Shown here piece after piece: positions 45,594-54,688 of a stretch of 64,000 bases of DNA. This DNA is from Pseudonocardia sp. CNS-004 (GTDB lineage: Bacteria; Actinomycetota; Actinomycetes; Mycobacteriales; Pseudonocardiaceae), in contig MKJV01000011.1 of NCBI GenBank assembly GCA_001942185.1, positions 108,577 to 172,576 on the forward strand. The letters run 5' to 3'. Both the position numbers and the translations under genes were made by a program. The notes under the pieces are model-generated. The model had not been told where the DNA came from. It saw nothing but the letters and a program-made list of their open reading frames with translations, and made no database searches. Within the stretch, counting starts at the first letter, position 1; each line of letters opens with the position of its first letter.

Positions 45594-46283
45594 ATGATCG
45601 AGCTGGACGGTGTCACCAAGGTCTATGGCAACGGCGAGGTCCAGGTGCGGGCGCTCGGCCCGGTGGACCTGCTGATCGAGGAGGGCGACCTCGTCGCGAT
45701 CATGGGCCCGTCCGGCTCGGGCAAGAGCACCATGATGAACATCCTTGGCTGCCTCGACGTGCCCAGCGGGGGCCGCTACACCCTCGACGGGGTCGACGTC
45801 AGCAAGCTGCGCGACAACAAGCTCGCGGCCATCCGCAACACGCGGATCGGGTTCGTGTTCCAGTCGTTCAACCTGATCTCGCGCACGTCCGCCGTGCGCA
45901 ACGTCGAGCTGCCGCTCATCTACGCCGGCGACAAGAGCCGCCGCCGGGAGCGTGCGCTGGCGGCACTGGAACGGGTGGGGCTCGGCGAGCGGGCCGGGCA
46001 CATGCCCAACGAGCTCTCGGGTGGGCAGCAGCAGCGGGTGGCGGTGGCGCGGGCACTGGTCACCAACCCGGCGATCATCCTCGCCGACGAGCCCACCGGG
46101 AACCTGGACACCACCTCCACGGTGGAGGTCATGCGACTGCTGGTGGAGCTCAACGACGCGGGCCGCACCGTCGTGCTGATCACCCACGAGCCGGAGGTCG
46201 CCGAGTTCGCCAAGCGCGTGATCGAGCTGCGCGACGGCCAGATCGTGCGCGACGTACGGCAGAAGCAACTGGTCGCGTCGTGA
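45594..46283 (+). CDS. ABC transporter ATP-binding protein, MacB/LolD type
   Basis: 229 residues from ATG 45594 (MIELDGVTKVYGNGEVQVRA). Walker A MGPSGSGKSTMM, signature ELSGGQQQRVAVARAL, Walker B IILADEPTGNLD, H-loop LITHEPEVAE. An upstream in-frame extension to 45465 is not homologous-looking and lacks a good ribosome binding site. GTGA overlap with the permease. Together with the adaptor downstream it forms a MacAB-like mechanotransmission system, usually exporting peptides, lipids or antibiotics. Confidence 0.92.
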   Translation: MIELDGVTKVYGNGEVQVRALGPVDLLIEEGDLVAIMGPSGSGKSTMMNILGCLDVPSGGRYTLDGVDVSKLRDNKLAAIRNTRIGFVFQSFNLISRTSAVRNVELPLIYAGDKSRRRERALAALERVGLGERAGHMPNELSGGQQQRVAVARALVTNPAIILADEPTGNLDTTSTVEVMRLLVELNDAGRTVVLITHEPEVAEFAKRVIELRDGQIVRDVRQKQLVAS

Positions 46284-47494
46284 TCTGGGAGGTCACGCGC
46301 ATCGCGCTGCGCGGCCTGCGCGCCAACAAGCTGCGCTCCGCGCTCACCACGCTCGGCATCATCATCGGCGTCTCCGCCGTCATCCTGCTCACGGCGCTCG
46401 GCAACGGGATCCAGGCCGGGTTCAACGAGCAGTTCGGGTCGCTCAACACCCAGATCACCGTCACGCCCACCGAGGGCGCGGTGCCCGGCGGTGGCCAGGC
46501 CCGCGACCTCACCGAGAACGACATGGAGGCGCTCCTCAACCCGCGGGACGCGCCGGACGTCGCCACGGTCACCCCGATCGTCGGCGGGGCGGCGCTGCTG
46601 CAGGTGGGCGGTGACCAGTACCGCACGTCGGTCACCGGCACCACCGCCGACTACCTGTCGATCACCGACCGGGAGCTCACGGCGGGTCGCGCGTTCGACG
46701 AGCAGGAGGTCCGCACCAACGCCAAGGTGGTCGTGCTCGGTCCCAACCCCGTCAACGAGCTGTTCGGCGGCAACCCGACGGCGGCGCTGAACCAGGAGAT
46801 CCGCATCGGCAGCGCGGTGTTCCGGGTGATCGGCACCGTCGAGGCCACCGGCCAGCAGGACGACGTCGCGATCATGCCGGTCGGGGCCGCCCGCAGCTAC
46901 CTCACCGGTGGCGACGACGAGCTGGACACGATCATCGTGCGGGCCCGGTCGGCGGAGGCGGTGACCCCGGCCGCCGACCAGATCACGGCGATCCTGTCCG
47001 AGCGGCACAACATCCGCGACACCGCGAAGCGCGACTTCGACGTGCAGGCGCTCCAGCAGCAGATCCAGGAGGCCACGCAGTTCCTGTCGTTCCTGACGCT
47101 GTTCACCGCGGCGGTCGCCGGGATCTCGCTGATCGTCGGCAGCATCGGCGTCGCGAACATCATGCTGGTGACGGTCACCGAGCGGACCAGGGAGATCGGT
47201 ATCCGCAAGGCGATCGGGGCCCGGCCGCGCGTGATCCTCCTGCAGTTCATGCTCGAGTCGATCTTCCTGTCCGGGATGGGCGGGCTGATCGGGATCGCGC
47301 TCGGCGTCGGGCTCTCGCTCACCGGTGCCGCGATCCTGCCGCAGCTGATCCCCGACTTCCCGGCGCCCGCCGTCGACCCCTCCTCGATCGTGCTGGCGTT
47401 CACGATCAGCTTGATCATCGGCCTCATCGCAGGCGGGTACCCGGCGCACCGCGCGTCGCGGCTGCGTCCGATCGAGGCCCTCCGATACCAATGA
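46280..47494 (+). CDS. ABC transporter permease, MacB/FtsX type
   Basis: 404 residues. One N-terminal helix (SALTTLGIIIGVSAVILLTAL), a large extracellular MacB_PCD domain at about residues 45-270, then three C-terminal helices in the FtsX domain with SIGVANIMLVTVTERTREIGIRKAIGARP, the diagnostic loop. GTG 46280 overlaps the ATPase stop, and its TGA overlaps ATG 47491. Works as a dimer with the ATPase ahead. Confidence 0.92.
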   Translation: MIWEVTRIALRGLRANKLRSALTTLGIIIGVSAVILLTALGNGIQAGFNEQFGSLNTQITVTPTEGAVPGGGQARDLTENDMEALLNPRDAPDVATVTPIVGGAALLQVGGDQYRTSVTGTTADYLSITDRELTAGRAFDEQEVRTNAKVVVLGPNPVNELFGGNPTAALNQEIRIGSAVFRVIGTVEATGQQDDVAIMPVGAARSYLTGGDDELDTIIVRARSAEAVTPAADQITAILSERHNIRDTAKRDFDVQALQQQIQEATQFLSFLTLFTAAVAGISLIVGSIGVANIMLVTVTERTREIGIRKAIGARPRVILLQFMLESIFLSGMGGLIGIALGVGLSLTGAAILPQLIPDFPAPAVDPSSIVLAFTISLIIGLIAGGYPAHRASRLRPIEALRYQ

Positions 47495-47538
47495 CCCACG
47501 CGACAGACAGACGAGAAGTGCTCGAGGCAGGAGTTCTC

Positions 47539-49212
47539 ATGTCCCGAACGACCGGTCGGCGCACCTGGGCAGGGTGCGCCATCGGTGCGGTCGCGGTGCT
47601 GGCCCTCACGGCCTGCACCGGCGAGCCGCCGCCCCCGCCGACGCTGCGCGTCGACCGCGGCAGTGTGCAGACCACCGTGTCGGCGTCCGGGACGCTCGTC
47701 GGGATCTCCGAACAGACGCTCGGCTTCCCCCGGCGTGGGCAGCTCACGGAGGTGCTGGTGGGCGTCGGCGACACCGTCGTGCCCGGCCAGGAGCTCGCCC
47801 GCATGGACGACTTCGCGCTGCAGCAGACCCTCTCCCAGGAGCAGGCGAACCTCGCCGAGGCGCAGGCCGAGCTGGACCGCGCGCAGGGCGGCAACTCGGT
47901 GAACGCCACCGGGCGCACCCTCGACCAGGCACGGGAGATCCTCGACGCGGTCAAGAAGCAGGTCGACGAGACGAACGACCTGAACGAGTCCGCCACGAAG
48001 CGGGCGCGCGAGCAGCTCAGCTTCGACAAGGAGGTGCTCGGCCGCGCCTGGGACAACCTGCGCCGGGTCGAGGACACGTGCGACGACGATGATTCGGCGG
48101 GCAGCAGCGCCGCGCAGAACGATGACCCCCCGGAACCCACGGAAGAGCCGGACCCGACCAAGGCTCCGAGGACTTCAGCTCCTCCGGAGGACGACACCGA
48201 GGACACATCGTTCACGGTGGAGGGCATCGCCTACACCCAGACCCAGACCTGCGCGGACCAGGTCGCCACCGCCCGCACCGAGGTCGACAACGCGAAGCGC
48301 ACCGTGCTCCAGTCCGAGGCGGCCCTGGACACCGCGAAGCACCAGGAGGACCTCGACCGGGCGGCCGGGAAGGTCTCGGTCGAGCGAGAACTGCAGATCG
48401 TCATCTCCGCGGAGAACGACAGCGGCGCCGCACGCAACGACCGGCCGGCCGACATCGAGGTCCGGCGGGCGCAGCTGCGCAACGCGCAGGCTGCGGTCCG
48501 GGTCGCGCAGCAGGACGTGGACAACACCACCCTGTACGCGCCGGTTGCCGGCACCGTCTCGGCGATCAACGGGCGGGTCGGCGAGTTCGTGGGCGAGGCC
48601 ACCGGCACCACCCCGGTGGCGCCCGGCAGCACCGCCACCATCCCCGAGAGCAACGACATCGCGGCCGGCGGCGACTCCGGGAACGGTGGTTCGGCCGGCA
48701 GCGCGTTCATGGTGCTGAACAACATCGACTCGTTCCAGCTGGTCGTCCCGTTCGAGGAGTCCGACGCCGCGCGCATCGCGGTGAACCAGCAGGTCGAGGT
48801 CACCGTCGACGCCATCCCGGACCTGCGGGCACCGGCCACCGTGCTCGCGATCGCGCCGACCGGAACGCCGTCGTCGGGGATCGTGGAGTACAACGCCACG
48901 ATCGTGCTCCGCGAGGGCAGCGACTCCCGGCTGCGTGACGGCCAGACCGCGCTCGCCGACGTCATCACCGACTCGGTCGACAACGTGCTGCGCGTGCCGT
49001 CGGCCGCGGTCCGGCGCGAGGGGTCGGCCACGATCGTCGACGTCCGCGGCGAGGACGACCAGCCGGTGCCGACACCGTTCGAGGCGGGTACTACGGGCGA
49101 CGAGTACACCCAGGTGCTCTCGGGTCTGCGCGAGGGCCAGGAGCTGCTGCTCCCGCAGGTCCAGGCTGCCTCCACCAGCGGCGGTGGCGGCGGACCGGGC
49201 GGCGGAGGCTGA
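47539..49212 (+). CDS. MacA/HlyD-family periplasmic adaptor lipoprotein with acidic insert
   Basis: 557 residues from ATG 47539, chosen since it gives a clean signal peptide with lipobox LTAC and has AGGCAGGAG upstream; ATG 47491 (ATGA overlap) is an alternative. Biotinyl-lipoyl halves ISEQTLGFPRRGQLTEVLVGVGDTV and TTLYAPVAGTVSAINGRVGE flank a long coiled-coil hairpin. The hairpin is interrupted at about residues 185-235 by an Asp/Pro/Thr-rich segment with Cys on both sides (VEDTCDDDD and TQTCADQV), perhaps a disulfide-closed loop. Gly-rich C-terminal tail. Links the ABC permease to the cell envelope. Confidence 0.88.
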   Translation: MSRTTGRRTWAGCAIGAVAVLALTACTGEPPPPPTLRVDRGSVQTTVSASGTLVGISEQTLGFPRRGQLTEVLVGVGDTVVPGQELARMDDFALQQTLSQEQANLAEAQAELDRAQGGNSVNATGRTLDQAREILDAVKKQVDETNDLNESATKRAREQLSFDKEVLGRAWDNLRRVEDTCDDDDSAGSSAAQNDDPPEPTEEPDPTKAPRTSAPPEDDTEDTSFTVEGIAYTQTQTCADQVATARTEVDNAKRTVLQSEAALDTAKHQEDLDRAAGKVSVERELQIVISAENDSGAARNDRPADIEVRRAQLRNAQAAVRVAQQDVDNTTLYAPVAGTVSAINGRVGEFVGEATGTTPVAPGSTATIPESNDIAAGGDSGNGGSAGSAFMVLNNIDSFQLVVPFEESDAARIAVNQQVEVTVDAIPDLRAPATVLAIAPTGTPSSGIVEYNATIVLREGSDSRLRDGQTALADVITDSVDNVLRVPSAAVRREGSATIVDVRGEDDQPVPTPFEAGTTGDEYTQVLSGLREGQELLLPQVQAASTSGGGGGPGGGG

Positions 49213-49220
49213 TACCGGCC

Positions 49221-49262
49221 CGTGAGTGGATACGAGTGCCCCGGCACTCGTATCCACTCACG
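49221..49262. terminator. Perfect 20-2-20 palindrome, copy 2 of 2
   Basis: Arms 49221-49240 and 49243-49262 with the same GTGAGTGGATACGAGTGC core as 33812-33857 but a different centre (CC between GCC and GGC). It follows the adaptor stop by eight bases and precedes the GT39 gene, fitting a terminator for the ABC operon. Confidence 0.7.
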
Positions 49263-49286
49263 ACCCGTTCGCGCTAGCGTCTCGGG

Positions 49287-50768
49287 GTGATCGCTCCTCC
49301 TCGCACCGGCCTGGCGCGGGGAGGGCTCTCCGCGGTGGCCTGCGCCGTCGCGCTGCTCCTGCTCGCCACGTCCGGGCGCTACGGCTACCACCGCGACGAG
49401 CTGTACTTCCTGCGGGCCGGGCGCGAGGCGGCGTTCGGCTACGTCGACCAGCCGCCGCTCACACCCCTGCTGGCGCGCGCGATGGACGTGCTCCTGCCCG
49501 GCTCGGTCACCGGGCTGCGCCTGCCGTCGGTGCTGGCCTCGGCCCTGGTCGTGCTGCTCACCGGGCTGATCGCCCGTGAGCTGGGCGGCGGGCGGGGCGC
49601 GCAGCTGCTGGCCGCGGCGAGCATGGGCGTGTCGGCGGTGCTGCTGGCCGTCGGGCACCTGCTCTCGACCAGCACCGTCGACCTGCTCGCCTGGACCGCG
49701 CTGACCTGGCTGCTGGTGCGCGCGCTGCGCGACGGCGGCCCGGTCTGGCTCGCCACGGGCGCCGTGGCCGGCCTCGCCCTGCAGAACAAGACGTTGCCGC
49801 TGGTGCTGCTCGCCGGGGTGCTCGTGGGCGTGCTGGTGGCCGGTCCGCGGGCCGCGCTGGCGAGCCGGTGGCCGTGGCTGGGTGCGGTCGTCGCGCTGGT
49901 GATCTGGGCGCCGAACCTCGCGTGGCAGGCCGCGAACGGGTTCCCGGTGGTCACGCTGTCCGCGGCGATCGCGGGCGGCAGCTCCGGCAGCAGCGAGCCG
50001 TGGTACCTGTTCCTGCCCTTCCAGCTGGTGCTGGTGAGTCCGCTGCTCGTGCCGGTGTGGGCGCTGGGCTGGTGGCGCCTCGCGCGCGACCCCGGGCTGC
50101 GCACCTGGCGAGCGTTCGCCGTGGCCTACGTGCTGGTCGCCGCGGTGTTCCTGGTGACGGGCGGCAAGCCCTACTACCTCGCCGGCTTCTTCCCGGTGCT
50201 GCTCGCGGCGGGCGCTCCCGCCGTCGTCGGCTGGGTGCGGCGGCGCGCCACGGTCGTCCGCTCCGCGCTGGTGGTGGTCGCGTTCGCGGCGAGCCTCGCG
50301 ATGTCGGCGCTGCTCATGCTGCCGCTCGTACCGGCGGACGAGCTGGCGCGGACCCCGATCCCGGACATCCACTACGACGCGGGCGAGACGGTCGGCTGGC
50401 CGGAGTTCGCCGCCACCGTCGCGGCCGTCCACGCACGGGTGCCCGCTGGGGAGCGCGTCGCCGTCCTCACCGGCAACTACGGCGAGGCGGGCGCCGTCGA
50501 CCGGTTCCTGCCCGCGCTCGCACCGGCCCACAGCGGCCACAACTCGTACTGGACGTGGGGCCCGCCGCCGGAGGAGGCCGGCACGCTGATCGTCATCGGG
50601 GCCGAGGAGGCGCAGCTGCGGCGCTGGTTCGGTGAGGTCGAGCTCGCCGCGCGCATCGACAACGGCCTCGGCCTCGACAACGACGAGCAGGGCGAGCCGG
50701 TGTGGCTGGCGCGCGATCGGCGCGAGCCGTGGTCGCGGATCTGGCCGCAGCTGCGCCACATCGGGTGA
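49287..50768 (+). CDS. Glycosyltransferase family 39 membrane protein (ArnT/PMT-like)
   Basis: 493 residues with about 11 membrane helices. RYGYHRDELYFLRAGREAAFGYVDQPPLTPLLAR has the acidic pair of the first extracytoplasmic loop and the DQPP motif usual for GT39 enzymes that use polyprenyl-phosphate sugars. NKTLPLVLLAGVLVGVL and GKPYYLAGFFPVLLAAG follow. The C-terminal 120 residues are a soluble extracytoplasmic domain. Acceptor unknown. Confidence 0.88.
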   Translation: MIAPPRTGLARGGLSAVACAVALLLLATSGRYGYHRDELYFLRAGREAAFGYVDQPPLTPLLARAMDVLLPGSVTGLRLPSVLASALVVLLTGLIARELGGGRGAQLLAAASMGVSAVLLAVGHLLSTSTVDLLAWTALTWLLVRALRDGGPVWLATGAVAGLALQNKTLPLVLLAGVLVGVLVAGPRAALASRWPWLGAVVALVIWAPNLAWQAANGFPVVTLSAAIAGGSSGSSEPWYLFLPFQLVLVSPLLVPVWALGWWRLARDPGLRTWRAFAVAYVLVAAVFLVTGGKPYYLAGFFPVLLAAGAPAVVGWVRRRATVVRSALVVVAFAASLAMSALLMLPLVPADELARTPIPDIHYDAGETVGWPEFAATVAAVHARVPAGERVAVLTGNYGEAGAVDRFLPALAPAHSGHNSYWTWGPPPEEAGTLIVIGAEEAQLRRWFGEVELAARIDNGLGLDNDEQGEPVWLARDRREPWSRIWPQLRHIG

Positions 50769-50815
50769 GGCGAATCCGGTTGCGTGGCGGGCGGCGAGGG
50801 CTGGATCTTGTCCGG

Positions 50816-51336
50816 GTGCTGGTCCGCCGAGAGCTCCCGGGTGACGTGTCCGCCGTCGCCGACGTCCACGCCGACGCGTTCGCCCCGATGTATCCGGGCG
50901 CGGCCCCGGTCGAACCGGGCCTCGTCGACGCGCTGCGCGCGACCGAGGCGTGGTTGCCGCCGCTGGCGCTGGTGGCCGTGATCGACGGGGAGGTCGTGGG
51001 GCACGTCTGTGTCACCCGCGCGACGCTGGGCGAGAACGAGCTGCCCGCACTCGGGCTCGGCCCGCTCGGTGTGCGGGAGCAGCACAAGGCCGCGGGGTGG
51101 GCAGCGCACTCGTGCACGCGGTGCTGGGCGCCGCCGACGCCCTCGACGAGGGTGTCGTCGTGCTGCTCGGGCACCCGGACTACTACCCGAGGTTCGGGTT
51201 CCGGCCCGCCGCCGAGCTGGGCATCGACCCCGAGGTGCCGGAGTGGGCACCGCACTTCCAGGCGCGCCCGCTCACCGCGTACCGCCCGCAGCTGCGCGGC
51301 ACCTTCCGGTACGCGGCGCCGTTCGGCGAGCTCTGA
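50816..51336 (+). CDS. GNAT family N-acetyltransferase (frameshifted near 51095)
   Basis: About 173 residues from GTG 50816. IDGEVVGHVCVTRATLG and LGLGPLGVREQHKAAG lead to the acetyl-CoA loop; the shift occurs in GCGGGG, with GVGSALVHAVLGAADALDEGVVVLLGHPDYYPRFGF after it. The GHPDYYPRFGF motif is typical of the YhbS/PhnO-like GNAT branch. Substrate unknown. Confidence 0.85.
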
Positions 51337-51625
51337 CCTCGTACCACGGCGGATTCGCGACCTCGGTCGGTCGCTCACCGGCCGGCCGGATGATCCGGAT
51401 TATCGGTTGCCCATTGCTGCGGCCACGACGATGGCCACCCGAAACCGAGCGGCCACCATGCGAAGATCGCAAGTATCGGGCGCTCATGGCTGCTCGAACA
51501 GCCACTGACAACCGATAGCGCGGATCACCACCTACAGCTCTCGGCATCCATGATCACGAAGCCCGGCCGGAGTGCCACTGGCGGGTGATTGCCCGGACCT
51601 GCCGAGGCGGTGAGCATGCGGGTGC
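51337..51625. other. Intergenic region with a dispersed repeat (copy B1)
   Basis: No gene. Bases 51389-51490 resemble 57134-57234 (shared CGGTTG, TTGCTGCGGC, ACCGA and GCTCATGGC blocks in the same order). ATCGGTTG near 51402 and CAACCGAT near 51511 are inverted, so the element may fold as one long hairpin. Confidence 0.55.
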
Positions 51626-52385
51626 ATGACCGCAGAGGTGCCGTGGAGCGACCTGCAACGCGACCCGGAGGCGTCGCCGCCCTCGCCGACCGGGGCGAGG
51701 TGCGCGTGCGGCGCCGCGACGGGGTGGCGCTGCTCCTGGTGCGGGAGGACCGCGCCCACGCGGCGGCCGACGGCATGCTCGCCGCCGCCCGGGCGTTGCG
51801 CACCGCGATGCGGCGGCTCGGCGATGCCGCGCCGGAGGCGCTCACCGAGGAGTTCCCGTGGGCCGGCCGGCTGCCGGACCACGACCGGCTGCGTTTCGCG
51901 GGCGACTTCGGGCGGGCGGTGCAGGCGTCCGCCGAACTCGGGCAGTGGGACCCGCTGGCGCGGGCGCTGGTCGAGTGGCGGGCCACCGCGGCGGTGCACG
52001 CCGATTCCGAGCTCGCCGACGACCTGAGCCGCCCCGTCGTCGACGACCTCGGCCCGGTCCCACCTCCGGCCGGGCCCGCCCCGGCGGCGGAGGGCCGCTG
52101 GGAGCCGCGCTTCGCCACGTCCGCGGCGGTGACGGGGTGGGAGGAGCTGGACCGCGCCGACGCGGAGCAGGCGGCGCAGGCCTGGGCCGCGCTCACCGCC
52201 CCGCCGGCCCACCCCCGGCACCGGCTGCGCGGCGCGCTCGCCGAGCGCGATGTCGGCGGACGCACCCTGCACCAGTGGCGGTACGACCTCGCGGCGGGCG
52301 CGGCGATCTGGTGCTGCCCCGACGCGACCGGCGCGTCGTGTGGGTCGTGGCGGTGGCGCCGGTGCGGCAGGTGACCGGCAGGTGA
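51626..52385 (+). CDS. Fused Phd-like antitoxin / RelE-like toxin gene (frameshifts near 51665 and 52325)
   Basis: About 252 residues. It begins MTAEVPWSDLQRDPEA and, after a shift, AALADRGEVRVRRRDGVALLLVRED, a Phd/YefM-like antitoxin N-terminus followed by helices (EEFPWAGRLPDHDRLRFAGDF). From RWEPRFATSAAVTGWEELDRAD the sequence matches RelE-like toxins, through HRLRGALAERDVGGRTLHQWRY to VVWVVAVAPVRQVTGR after the second shift. In other actinomycetes, as I recall, these are two adjacent genes; here no stop or start separates them. Could be a real fusion or a lost frame boundary. Confidence 0.6.
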
Positions 52386-52492
52386 GGTGGCACGCCGCCC
52401 GCCCGCTCGTCACCGGCCTGGCGGCGCTCGCGTGGGCCGAGGACGATGCACTCGGGTTGATGGCGGAACTCCAGGAGGGGGATCGGGCGTGA
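52382..52492 (+). CDS. Small 36-residue ORF, translationally coupled
   Basis: GTG 52382 overlaps the toxin TGA, and its own TGA 52490-52492 overlaps the CutA GTG, an arrangement used repeatedly by real genes in this window. The product VRWHAARPLVTGLAALAWAED... is unrecognised. Given nearby frameshifts it could be a misread tail of the toxin gene. Confidence 0.4.
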   Translation: MRWHAARPLVTGLAALAWAEDDALGLMAELQEGDRA

Positions 52493-52824
52493 CCGGAGCG
52501 GAGACGGATTGTGTCGAGGTCGTCGTCACGGCCGAGGCGTCCGACTGGCTGGCCGGGTGGACGCGGCAGCTCGTGGAGGACCGGGTCGTGGCGTGCGGGC
52601 ACAACATCACGCCGATCCGCGTCACCTATCGGTGGGACGGGCAGGTGTGGGACCACGGCTCGGCGCGGGTCGCCCTGCACACGCGCGCGTCACTCGTCCC
52701 CGAGATCGTCGCCCGCGCCGACCGGGAGCACGCCGACGACGTGCCGTGCGTGATCGCCACGCCGCTGGTGGGCGGCCACCCCGGGTACCTCGAATGGATC
52801 GTGGCGGAGACCAGGGAGCCGTGA
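52489..52824 (+). CDS. cutA: CutA-like divalent-ion tolerance protein
   Basis: 111 residues. VEVVVTAEASDWLAGWTRQLVEDRVVACGHNI, ITPIRVTYRWDGQVWD and VPCVIATPLVGGHPGYLEWI follow the CutA1 fold, with AS-x-x-x-A-x-x-L spacing and the C-terminal Y-x-x-W-I. The family forms stable trimers of ferredoxin-like subunits; its cellular role is uncertain despite the copper-tolerance name. Start GTG 52489 by overlap. Confidence 0.85.
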   Translation: MTGAETDCVEVVVTAEASDWLAGWTRQLVEDRVVACGHNITPIRVTYRWDGQVWDHGSARVALHTRASLVPEIVARADREHADDVPCVIATPLVGGHPGYLEWIVAETREP

Positions 52825-53344
52825 GTCGCCCTGGCGATCACCGCACGGTTCGCCCGGGCAGGATCGCCGGTCGGGTGCAATGGCGGCCGCATCGAGGGAG
52901 TTGCCGAATGCGTCGCGGCGGTCGGTGTCGCGGATGAAACCGAGCGGGCGGTGCGCCGGCCGGCCGGGACGGCACTGGCGCCGGGGTGTCGCAGCGAATC
53001 GGCTCGCGGTGGGCAAGCCGGGTCACCTGGCCGCGGATGCCCTGTCGCCATGCGCATGATCAGCGAAGCGGGACACGGCCGCACCGGCCCGTGATCCCGC
53101 TCGGCAGTACACCACGGTTGCCGCGGCAGCCGTGAAGTGCTGCTCGCACGGATCACCGCCGGTTGATCGCCTCGAACCGCACGCCAGCGCGGGCGCCGGC
53201 GCGGTGAGGTACTGCCCGGATCGATCGAGGCGGTGAAACGACGGGCCACCCACCCGGACCTCTCACGATTCGGCAACACCCTCCATCCGGCCGCGTACGC
53301 ACCTACCCGACGATCATGCGCGCCCGGCCCGCCCGGATCGCGTG
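52825..53344. other. Intergenic region (520 bases) with dispersed repeats, no gene
   Basis: Contains GATCGCCGGTCGGGTGCA at 52862-52879 (identical to 5494-5511) and a hairpin at 53104-53150 (CAGTACACCACGG...CCGTGAAGTGCTG) related to those at 25676 and 25744. Open frames lack ribosome binding sites and family-like sequence. Confidence 0.6.
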
Positions 53345-53857
53345 CTAGTGGCCGGAGAGGGTGTTGACCAGCATCGTCAGCGCGCTCTCCGCGCCCGTCC
53401 CGAACGCCGTGGCCAGCGCGTGGCCCACGGCGGCGTCCTGCGGTGCGACGGCGACGCCGGGCAGCCACACCGCCATCAGCTCGATCGTCTCCGGCTCGAG
53501 CATCAGGTCGCCCAGGCGCTTCCCGTCGCGCAGGAGCCGGTTGCCGTGCTCGTCGGTGGGGTGGAAGCGGTAGTGGTGCCGGCCCACGTGCGCGTCCACC
53601 CGGTACGAGGCCCGCGTGAACCGGCCACGGCCGAGTGCGAGCTCGGCCGGGATCCCGTCGACCGTGAGGGTGAGCTGCGCGGCGTCGCGGGTGCCGATGG
53701 GCACGTAGGGGGAGACCTCCGCGGTGTCGGACCGGTGCAGGTGCACCGCGGGCATGTCGTGCCCGGCGATCTCGATCGAGCCGCGCTCGATGTCGGTGTG
53801 GACGATCACCACACCGTGGAGCGGGTCCTCGACGGTGCAGGTCTGGATCAAGGGCAC
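53345..53857 (-). CDS. Hypothetical protein
   Basis: 170 residues from GTG 53857 (VPLIQTCTVEDPLHGVVIVHTD); an ATG at 53923 would add 22 residues that overlap the yceD start and look non-coding. Beta-rich sequence with DMPAVHLHRSDTAEVSPYVPIG and RASYRVDAHVGRHHYRFHPTD; several His residues. No family recognised. Divergent from yceD. Function unknown. Confidence 0.6.
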   Translation of the reverse strand: MPLIQTCTVEDPLHGVVIVHTDIERGSIEIAGHDMPAVHLHRSDTAEVSPYVPIGTRDAAQLTLTVDGIPAELALGRGRFTRASYRVDAHVGRHHYRFHPTDEHGNRLLRDGKRLGDLMLEPETIELMAVWLPGVAVAPQDAAVGHALATAFGTGAESALTMLVNTLSGH

Positions 53858-53893
53858 AGGAGCGAAGGTATCGAAGAGGCCTACCCTGGACCC

Positions 53894-54468
53894 GTGACCA
53901 CGCACCGCCCCCACCCCGGCCATCCCGATCCGGCCAGCCCGTGGGTCTTCACACCCGGGAGCTGGGTCGGAGACCCGGGAACATGCGCGCCTACGACCGG
54001 CGGATCCCGGCCCCGGCCGGGGCGGCCCGCCTCGGGCTGGAGACGATCGCCGTGCCCGAGGGCGCCCAGATCGAGCTCGAGGTGCGGCTGGAGTCGGTCA
54101 CCGAGGGCGTCTACGTCTCCGGCTCGGTGCACGCACCGCTGTCCGGGGAGTGCTCCCGCTGCCTCGACGCGCTCGCCGACGAGATCGACGTGGAGCTGTC
54201 GGACCTGTTCGCCTACCCGGACAGCGTCACCGACGAGACCACCGACGCCGACGAGCTGCCTCGCGTGGTGGACGAGATGGTCGACGTCGAGCAGACCGTC
54301 CGGGACGCCGTGGTGCTGGCCCTTCCGCTGGCCCCGCTCTGCCGGGACGACTGCCCCGGTCTGTGTCCCGACTGCGGGGAGAAGTGGGCCGAGCTCGCGC
54401 CCGACCACGGGCATGAGACACTAGATCCTCGGTGGGCCGCCCTCAAGGGGCGCCTGTCCGCCGAATGA
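53894..54468 (+). CDS. yceD: YceD/DUF177 family protein (frameshifted near 53953)
   Basis: About 191 residues from GTG 53894. SPWVF then TRELGRRPGNMRAYDRRIPAP is the actinobacterial N-terminus, joined by adding one base (GTCTTC-ACACC). LSGECSRCLDAL and CRDDCPGLCPDCGEKW give the two Cys pairs of DUF177. The family precedes rpmF in most bacteria and is linked to 23S rRNA accumulation. It lies 27 bases before rpmF. Confidence 0.92.
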
Positions 54469-54495
54469 CCCGAACTGATTGCTAGGAGAACTCAC

Positions 54496-54678
54496 GTGGC
54501 TGTTCCGAAGCGCCGGATGTCGCGGTCGAACACGCGCTCGCGTCGGGCGCAGTGGAAGGCCGCTGTTCCCACGCTCGTCGCCTGCTCCAACCGCGCCTGC
54601 CGGGCCACCAAGCCGCCGCACGTCGCCTGCCCCACCTGTGGCACCTACGACGGCCGCCCGGTCGTCACTCCGGCCTGA
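54496..54678 (+). CDS. rpmF: 50S ribosomal protein L32
   Basis: 60 residues. [21 protein letters not shown] is the L32 N-terminus; [21 protein letters not shown] supplies four Cys, the zinc-binding form. GTG 54496 follows TAGGAGAA. Conserved yceD-rpmF-rnc order. Confidence 0.97.
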   Translation: MAVPKRRMSRSNTRSRRAQWKAAVPTLVACSNRACRATKPPHVACPTCGTYDGRPVVTPA

Positions 54679-54688
54679 CGACGGGCGG

